Positions 25,720 to 32,900 of a stretch of DNA of 64,000 nt are shown here, piece by piece. The notes under the pieces were generated by a model. The model was not told the DNA's origin and searched no databases. It worked only from the letters and a program-made list of their open reading frames with translations. The position numbers and the translations under genes are program-made. The DNA is from Muribaculaceae bacterium Isolate-037 (Harlan) (GTDB taxonomy: Bacteria > Bacteroidota > Bacteroidia > Bacteroidales > Muribaculaceae), in NCBI GenBank assembly GCA_003762615.1, contig RIAZ01000004.1:153481-217480 (forward strand), in the 5' to 3' direction. The stretch's first letter is position 1, and each line of letters begins with the position of its first letter.

Positions 25720-25825
25720 CCGGAAAATTCATTGAAGCGGATCGAAATATTGTCATTTTATTTAATTGAGGTTTAGAAAACTTCATTATCAAGGAAAAAC
25801 TAATCAAATATAATGAAACCGATTT

Positions 25826-27367
25826 ATGAGGAGAACAATTCTACAACGAAGGGTAGTGGCTGTCACAGTCTGTATAGTGGCAGCTTTCACTGCTCTCACG
25901 GTGCAGGGTGCTAACCTTGTGGTCCGTAACTTCAGGTCGCTCCCGACCGACCAGACGGCAATCAACCGGGAGACCATGAAGAGGGATCAGAACGGGAAGA
26001 CCGCTGCGCTCGTGAAGATCTACACGCCGCTTGATATAGAGCAGACCTATATCAGCAACGGAGTCATGGGCGTGGTGGCGCGCGTCAACAAGCCGGGTCA
26101 GATATGGCTCTACATTCCGGCTCGCTCGCAATCAATCGAGATCACCAACCAGAAGTATTCCCCACTCCGCTATTACTTTGACGAGGAGATAACGGCAGGC
26201 AAGACCTACTCCATGGAACTGACCGTGGAGGGTAAGGAGGTTACGCTCTCCGCCAGCGTCCGTCAGGCACCTATATGGGTTGACGGGGATTCCGTCGGTG
26301 TCAGCCCGCTCAACATCTATCTCTCCTACGGGGAGCATGCCGTGAAGGCGGAGCAGGGCTCGATGCTCTATGACGGCAATGTCATGATCACTCCGGAGAC
26401 CCAGGCACGTATAGAGCTTCCGATGGAGGATGAGAACCTGAAGTATTCCGACGTGACTGTCCGTGTGCCCGATAATGCCGGAATCTATTTTGAGGGCAGA
26501 CGTGTTGGCATAGGGGAATGGCGACCCCGTCTTAGGGAGGGGAAGTATACCGTAGAATTTAAGAAGCCTAATTTTGAGGATGCGGTTAAGACATTCAGTG
26601 TGATAGCCGGGGTTCCAGTAATGCTTGATGTGCCGCCTCTTGTATCGTACAAGGGTCATCTCTCAGTTGCGGTGTTCCCGAACACGGGAGTCAGGATCTA
26701 TGACGGAGACACCATCGTTGCGGAGCATAACCTGTCGAAGACCCTGAAGGTTGGCGACTACAGCTATACATTCCGTAAGAAGGGTTATCATCCGTATACA
26801 GGTACGTTCAAGGTGGAGCGGAATCAGGAGACGCTTGACACTGTCACCCTGCAGCGCGTGCAGTATGTAAGGAGCAATGCGATGTATGCCGGTATCGGCT
26901 TCACCTACGGGACAATCTATGGCGTGAGCGCGCACGTCGGCGGAGTGTTCCATAACGTGAATCTTGAATTGGGTTATACCCTCGGACTCGGCAAGAGCGA
27001 TGAGGTCTACTGGTTTGAGAAGCCGAAGCCGGGACTCTACGATGACAAGTGCACCTACACGATGGATGAGATAGAGGTGAAGGCAGGCTATCAGTTCAGT
27101 TTCGTCCAGCGAGTCGGACTAACCCCGCAGGTGGGCTATCTCGGTCAGCGTCTTCGCGGCGGTGTCCACGGGAACGGTGCGATGTGCCACAACGTCTCTG
27201 TCGGGGCACGCCTTGTATTCAATCCCATCCCCAACGTGGGCGTCTACATCAATCCGGAGTATGCGGTTGCTGTCAAGGAGAACGAGTTGTACAGGGAGAT
27301 AGCGGAATATGGCGGCTTCAGCAAGGGAGGTTTCTATGTAGGCGCCGGTGTCACATTTAATTTCTGA
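25826..27367 (+). CDS. PEGA-repeat protein with C-terminal outer-membrane beta-barrel
   Basis: A 513-residue exported protein with a signal peptide (about 1-28, cleavage near VQGA). Three PEGA-like modules lie at about 150-190 (PIWVDGDSVGVSPLNIYLSY), 215-255 (GIYFEGRRVGIGEWRPRLREG) and 288-335 (GVRIYDGDTIVA to GDYSYTFRKKGYHPY). From about 345 the sequence alternates polar and hydrophobic residues in strand-length blocks and ends GVTFNF with a terminal Phe, as in outer-membrane barrels. PEGA modules are small surface domains seen in S-layer and cell-wall proteins, so a surface anchor role is likely. GC looks clearly higher than in the neighbouring housekeeping genes. It is first of a six-gene same-strand cluster; the next gene starts 5 nt after its stop. 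Confidence 0.7.
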   Translation: MRRTILQRRVVAVTVCIVAAFTALTVQGANLVVRNFRSLPTDQTAINRETMKRDQNGKTAALVKIYTPLDIEQTYISNGVMGVVARVNKPGQIWLYIPARSQSIEITNQKYSPLRYYFDEEITAGKTYSMELTVEGKEVTLSASVRQAPIWVDGDSVGVSPLNIYLSYGEHAVKAEQGSMLYDGNVMITPETQARIELPMEDENLKYSDVTVRVPDNAGIYFEGRRVGIGEWRPRLREGKYTVEFKKPNFEDAVKTFSVIAGVPVMLDVPPLVSYKGHLSVAVFPNTGVRIYDGDTIVAEHNLSKTLKVGDYSYTFRKKGYHPYTGTFKVERNQETLDTVTLQRVQYVRSNAMYAGIGFTYGTIYGVSAHVGGVFHNVNLELGYTLGLGKSDEVYWFEKPKPGLYDDKCTYTMDEIEVKAGYQFSFVQRVGLTPQVGYLGQRLRGGVHGNGAMCHNVSVGARLVFNPIPNVGVYINPEYAVAVKENELYREIAEYGGFSKGGFYVGAGVTFNF

Positions 27368-27372
27368 GAAAG

Positions 27373-28707
27373 ATGAGAACGATAACGAGAATCGTATTAT
27401 ACGCGATGCCGCTGCTCATTGCTGCGGCATGCGACACTACGGAGGAATCCTACTATCCCGGACCGGAGTCAGACATCACGATAAGCGTGGAGCAGAAGGG
27501 GGCGATCCTCCTATCGGCAGACGGGACCGCGCAGACTATAGACGTAAAGGCAACTACATATTGGGACGCAACGATAGAGGAGTCGGGCAACACCTTCTCT
27601 GTAAAGCAGTCGGTAGAGAAGGGTGACGGCACGGTGACCGTGGAGGGTCAGCCGAACTATAATTCCGGAGTCAAGCAGGGTAAGCTCTATCTTTCCGCCC
27701 GCAACATCAACAAGCGGATAGAGGTTGACGTGATGCAGGCGCAGCTGAAGTTCAGTATGGGGAAACAGGATGACATCACCCTTCCGGAGAGGGGTGGGTC
27801 GTTCATGCTTGAGTTTGAGAGTACCGTCTCATGGAATTTCGAGGTTTCACGTGGTGATGCGTCATGGCTCACCTGCAATCCGGGTATATCCGGAGAGGGT
27901 AAGTGGGACAGGATAACGGTAGACGTTGAGGTTGGTCCGAACTACACTCCTTCGGAGCGTAGCGTCACGCTTCTGCTCCGTCCACAGAACGGGGATCTGA
28001 TACCGTATCTCGGTACATTGCCCGATTCCTTCACGGTTACGCAGGCGGCGGGCACACCCCCGACGGGAGTGCGTGCCTCGGTTGACAGCGTGAAGTATCA
28101 TGAGGGTTATCTGACGGTCAATTACGAATCGGTTGCGCCTGTCCAGGAGGTTGGCGTGGAAGTGAAGGTTGCCGGAGGTGAGACGGTGGATCGCTATCCG
28201 GCGGAGCGCGTCAATGGTTCCTATCCGTTGTCGGGACCCGTCACGGTGAATGTCACCGGATTGGATGAGGGTGTCCGCTACATGGCAGTTCCATACGTCA
28301 CGTCTATGGTATCGACTGTAGAGGGTGAGCAGGTAGAATTCACCACGGATGCAGAGATAGTGTATCGGGGTGTGGAGATTGTAAGTTATGATATACGACC
28401 GACAGCAAGACAGGTGTTTGTCACGGCAGAGTTGAATTCCGATGTAGACGTTACAGAGGGTGGCATCACGATCTATAATGCGGATGGTAGTCATATAGTG
28501 ACTTACACAAAACCGATAAATGCGAATGTCACGAGTTTTGAGATAGAGTCGGTTGATTTCATGTCGCCGAAGACGGAATATCTGATAGAGATATTCGTGC
28601 GAACCGCTCTTAACGAAGCCGTGACTGACCGGATATCCTTCACTACGGAGGGATTGGTACCGGATGAGGGGGATAATACTCCGCCAGATGGTCCGAATGC
28701 CAACTAA
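27373..28707 (+). CDS. BACON-domain lipoprotein
   Basis: A 444-residue predicted surface lipoprotein. The lipobox LLIAAAC (Cys at about 20) is followed by DTTEES, acidic residues of the kind that mark surface export of Bacteroidetes lipoproteins. Two BACON-like beta-sandwiches follow: about 35-125 (YWDATIEE to MQAQL) and 128-225 (VSWNFEVSRGDASWLTC). Two fibronectin-III/Ig-like stretches lie at about 228-325 and 330-428. The tail is short, acidic and Pro-rich. BACON domains are thought to bind glycans or act as spacers. It lies 5 nt after the PEGA-barrel gene, so the two are almost certainly co-transcribed and may form a complex. Confidence 0.75.
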   Translation: MRTITRIVLYAMPLLIAAACDTTEESYYPGPESDITISVEQKGAILLSADGTAQTIDVKATTYWDATIEESGNTFSVKQSVEKGDGTVTVEGQPNYNSGVKQGKLYLSARNINKRIEVDVMQAQLKFSMGKQDDITLPERGGSFMLEFESTVSWNFEVSRGDASWLTCNPGISGEGKWDRITVDVEVGPNYTPSERSVTLLLRPQNGDLIPYLGTLPDSFTVTQAAGTPPTGVRASVDSVKYHEGYLTVNYESVAPVQEVGVEVKVAGGETVDRYPAERVNGSYPLSGPVTVNVTGLDEGVRYMAVPYVTSMVSTVEGEQVEFTTDAEIVYRGVEIVSYDIRPTARQVFVTAELNSDVDVTEGGITIYNADGSHIVTYTKPINANVTSFEIESVDFMSPKTEYLIEIFVRTALNEAVTDRISFTTEGLVPDEGDNTPPDGPNAN

Positions 28708-28711
28708 ACTT

Positions 28712-28875
28712 TACCACGGAGGGGTTTGTGATACTCCTCTGTGGGGTTTAACCACGGAGACCGCAAAGGGCACGGAGAAATTATCAAATATTATAAAAAA
28801 ACTCTGTGGTCTCAGTGGTTAAACTCACCACGGAGACCGCAAGGGGCACGGAGATTTTTTGATTTCTCTGTGTTG
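28712..28875. repeat. Palindromic CCACGGAG-type intergenic repeats
   Basis: A hairpin lies at 28714-28744. Two direct copies of a CCACGGAGACCGCAAAGGG-like unit (28748-28778 and 28824-28854) flank a complementary unit (28802-28823). Copy 1 and the complementary unit pair over 11 of 12 bases at the core. A shorter TTTCTCTGTG piece follows at about 28863. This is a REP/MITE-like arrangement, and the first hairpin could serve as terminator for the BACON gene. Confidence 0.75.
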
Positions 28876-28919
28876 AAGATTATTTAAAACTTTTTTCAAA
28901 CAAATAAAAATTAAACAAA

Positions 28920-29873
28920 ATGAAACGTATTTTTACACTGATTGCCGTACTCGGCATCGTTGTCTCTGCCATGGCGCAGCGACCGCTCGTGACACTCTCC
29001 CACAATGGGGAACTCTCTTTCTTCACCAGTCTTTCAGCCTTTACTGAGGCGATAGACTCTGCCCAGAATGGGGATATCATCTATCTCTCGGAGGGTAACT
29101 TCGCTGTTACTGATGGTGAACTGACACTTAAAAAGAGACTAAGTATTGTCGGATGTGGTTATAAGTCACATATTCTTGCAGATATCTTTATATCTGTGAG
29201 TGAAAAATATATGATGGATGCACCTCTATTTGACGGGGTGAGATTGCACGAATTAGATTTTAGTAGTTCTAATAAAGACAATCTTGGTAATGTGGAGATT
29301 CGTAAAAGTCGGATACAGAATTTGGCGCATCCCTACTATGCTGGTAATAATATTATGGTAGATAGATGTTATATTGAAAATGTAAGTAGCCAAAGTTCTG
29401 GTAATAATATAATTTATACGAATTCAAAAATAGGCAACCTTGATAATGCCTATTTTTGCGCAATAATTAATTGCAATGTTGGATCTGCATCATGCACTCC
29501 TCTTACTGTAACAGGTTCAATAATAGGTAATATTATAAATCCAGGGCAATATAATAATAGTAACGTATTTAATACATGTATGCCACGTTCTTCTACAGCA
29601 GGTATCAATGGACATCTTTATGATAAATGCTATTTTGTAGAGGAATCGGAGGGTAGTACTACGAATATCTTGGATGAAAATTTAGAGTGTACGCTTGATT
29701 TGGTAAGTCTTGGTTATTTGGATGAGAATGGTACGCAGGTTGGAGTGTATGGCGGAGATTTTCCATTCTCTGAGACTCCTTCAGTGCCGACGGTGGATTC
29801 TGCCAAAAGTTCAGTGGTCTATGATTCGGAAGCTAATCAACTTAAAGTCACTATAAGCGTAGCTCCCAACTGA
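28920..29873 (+). CDS. Exported protein, predicted right-handed beta-helix
   Basis: A 317-residue protein with a clear signal peptide (about 1-20, MKRIFTLIAVLGIVVSAMAQ). After GDIIYLSEGNFAVTDGELTLKKRLSIVGCG (about 52-82, read in two adjoining motifs), a pattern common at the start of pectin-lyase-like beta-helices, short Asn- and Ile-rich repeats (NNIMVDRCYIEN, NNIIYTNSKIGN) continue to about 235. No catalytic residues are recognised, so an adhesive or structural role is as likely as an enzymatic one. Base composition changes inside the gene: about the first 200 nt resemble the G/C-richer neighbours, while 29140-29700 is noticeably A/T-rich. It ends 70 nt before the large repeat protein. Confidence 0.65.
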   Translation: MKRIFTLIAVLGIVVSAMAQRPLVTLSHNGELSFFTSLSAFTEAIDSAQNGDIIYLSEGNFAVTDGELTLKKRLSIVGCGYKSHILADIFISVSEKYMMDAPLFDGVRLHELDFSSSNKDNLGNVEIRKSRIQNLAHPYYAGNNIMVDRCYIENVSSQSSGNNIIYTNSKIGNLDNAYFCAIINCNVGSASCTPLTVTGSIIGNIINPGQYNNSNVFNTCMPRSSTAGINGHLYDKCYFVEESEGSTTNILDENLECTLDLVSLGYLDENGTQVGVYGGDFPFSETPSVPTVDSAKSSVVYDSEANQLKVTISVAPN

Positions 29874-29942
29874 TTTCCCAAACTCATGGGGTGTCTTGTC
29901 TGTTAATATGAATTTCGGAGATGCCTCTTAATTTTTTATTCC

Positions 29943-32900
29943 ATGGGAAAATTATATACAACAATAACAGCATTACTCTTAGCAGTAGGAGCGATACATG
30001 CCGCGCCACCGTCAGGATATGAATGGTGGTTTGACAATGATATCTCCTCCGTACAGACCGGTTCCATATCCGGGGATAAGGAGGAGTTCACAATTGATGT
30101 ATCCTCTCTGCCCAAGGGTATGCACCGCTTTAACTGTCGCCTCAGTTCAGAGGATAATGTGTGGGGATCAATCTATACCACCACATTTTATACCGTCTCA
30201 AATACTGTGGGCGTTAGCGGGTATGAATGGTGGATAGATAACGGGTATGAGACTAAGACTATCGGTGAAATTTCAGAGGATAATTTGAGTTTCCCCGTTG
30301 ACCTTTCGGATCTTGTCCCCGGTATGCATCGCTTTAACTGTAGGTTGAATACAGTTGACGGAGAATACGGATCTATCTATAGCAAGTATTTTTATACGGT
30401 CTCAAATAAATCCGGAGCCAAAGGTTATGAATATTGGTTTGACAACAGATATTCATCCAAGGTCACGGGGTCTATTTCAGAGAATACGCTTACCTTCCCC
30501 GTAGAGATAACCGATCTTGTGCCGGGTATGCATTATTTCAATTGCCGTCTTGAGAATGGTTACGGAGAATGGGGATCTGTTTATCGGAGTGTATTCTTTA
30601 CTACCGGCAATTATCGGGATGCGGTAGCATACGAATATTGGATTGACAATAATTATAAAGAAAAGGCTTCCGGTGACCTGACAGACGGGGATAATCTCTA
30701 CACGATTGACGTTACAGGTCTACGCAAGGGTTTGCATCGGTTCAATTATCGAATCCGCACAACTGGCGGTGAATGGGGTTCGGTCTATTCCACCTATTTC
30801 TATTGCACTGCACTCGGTTCATTTGCCACAGATTATGAATATTGGCTTGACGATGATTATTCCAATCGCGTAGCAGGGGATTGTCATTCAAATGCAACGT
30901 CATTCAATGTTGATTTGTCGGGACTTGACCGTAGAAAGGAGGTTCACTACTTCAATATCCGTATGAGAAATGGAGATGAATGGGGTTCGGTGCATCGAAA
31001 ACTCATAGTATTACCTAAGGAGACCCGCAAGGCTCCGATAATCGGCTATGCGCACAGTCTCAATGGTAATAATCTTGGATATGTCAAGATTGAGAATGGT
31101 CTGACCGACAGTCTGGCGTTTATGGTTGATATCCCGGACAGCATCTTCTCATTGCAGGATAAAAAACTCAAGTTTGACGGTGATGTCGTTTCCGTAGAGG
31201 GTGGTGATTCACTTCACTATGCGCTGCAGCTTGATACGGAATTAGGGTTGTCATCTCCTACTCTGTACAGTGTTGAGGTATCGCGGTCATTCTCTGCGAC
31301 CGCTGTGCCGATAAAGGTCAATTCCTTGCATGAGTTTGAGAAACCGGCGTTCGGCGAGTTTGCCGTTGCTAAGTTCACATCTTCCGGCACGCCCCTATAT
31401 TTCCGTGCTGACCAAGAAGCTATCCTTCAGATTTATCGTAATGGTGAGAGGGTTGCGCAAGTAGCTGCAAAGGATCTGAAGAGTATGGCAATATTGACTC
31501 TTGAAGAGGGGGAATATTTTGCAGTGCTCCGGGATGTGCCGAAGAATGAGGAGAATTCTGCTGATAAGTTTACATTCCATCTGATGAGTACACCTAATAT
31601 CGTGCCAACGCCTACGATTGAATTTGTGAATGAACGTGTAACTATACGTTGTGCTCGTGAGGATGCGGAGATCTATTACACTCTGAATGATTCTGTTCCA
31701 ACAGTGGAGAGTTTACGTTATGCCGAACCCTTCCCTCTAAAGCATAATGCCGTGGTGAAAGCAATGGCAAGTGTGCCGAAGTCGGATATTCAACCGTCGG
31801 ATATCGTCGTTTTGAGAGTTGATTCGTTTACAGTGGCAAATCCGGTTATCCGTATGGATAATCTGGACATTGTGATTGTATCCGATACAATTGAGGGAGT
31901 AAAGACACATTATACTCTTGATGGGACCGAACCGACAGTACAGAGTGTGGTATACGAAACACCTTTCCGGCTTGGAGAGGATGCTACGGTGCGGGCTCGT
32001 TCGTTCAAGGAGGGTTATAATGCTTCGGAGATTGTGGAATATGTCTATACGCATAGTCTGCATGTAACGAAAGCTCCTATTATCAGTGTCGAGAATGGTA
32101 TTGTAACCCTTACGGTAGAGACGGAAGGGTCGGAACTCTATTACGGTATAGATAACGATAATCCGGAAGCGATGAGTTTGTATGAGTCGCCGTTTGAGAT
32201 GAATGTCAACGGTGTCATCTATGCGCAGGCGCGTATGTCGGGTATGTATGATTCGGAGATAGTCTCCTACGAGGTCAACGGCAATAAGGTTCCGACTCCG
32301 GTGATAAGGTATCTTGATACGAAGTATGTGAGCATTACATGTGACAATCAGGATGTCGATATCTATTACACGACAGATGAGTCAGCGCCGACAACTGCTT
32401 CTACGAAGTATGAGGGTGAGTTTGAGTTTGACAGGAATGGTGTTATCAAGGCGATAGCCGTGGATAATACCGGAAAACTTGATGACTCGAATATCGCTGA
32501 ATTGGTGATAGACACGAATAAGGTTGCCAATCCGATAATCAGAATAGAGAATCTTGCTGTGGTGATTATTCCGGATCAGCATATTGGAGTGCATACTTAC
32601 TATACTCTCGACGGTAGTGAGCCAACGGAGTCAAGCGAGGAATATGGCGCACCGTTTATGTTAAGCGGAAATGTAACGGTACGTGCGAGATCATATAAGG
32701 AGGGATATACTCCTTCCGGTATAACTGACTTCGGATATTCCCACAATGTATATGTCACCAAGGCACCAGTTATCAGTGTTGAGGATCATACTGTAACTCT
32801 TACGGCACAGACGGAAGGGTCGGAACTCTATTATGGCATAGATAATGATGACCCTGCAGCGATGAGACGTTATGAGTCACCGTTTAAGATGAATGTCAAC

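Larger units (their letters stand above)
25241..25825. other. Long intergenic region: hairpins, G8 tract and leader of the surface-protein cluster
   Basis: 585 nt without a gene. It contains an imperfect A/T-rich inverted repeat (25262-25357), a G/C-rich hairpin (25378-25426), a run of eight G (25498-25505) 19 bp before a TAATTTTG box (25525-25532), and an 18-bp-arm palindrome (25683-25719). The palindrome would sit in a leader of about 285 nt before the gene at 25826. Confidence 0.7.
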
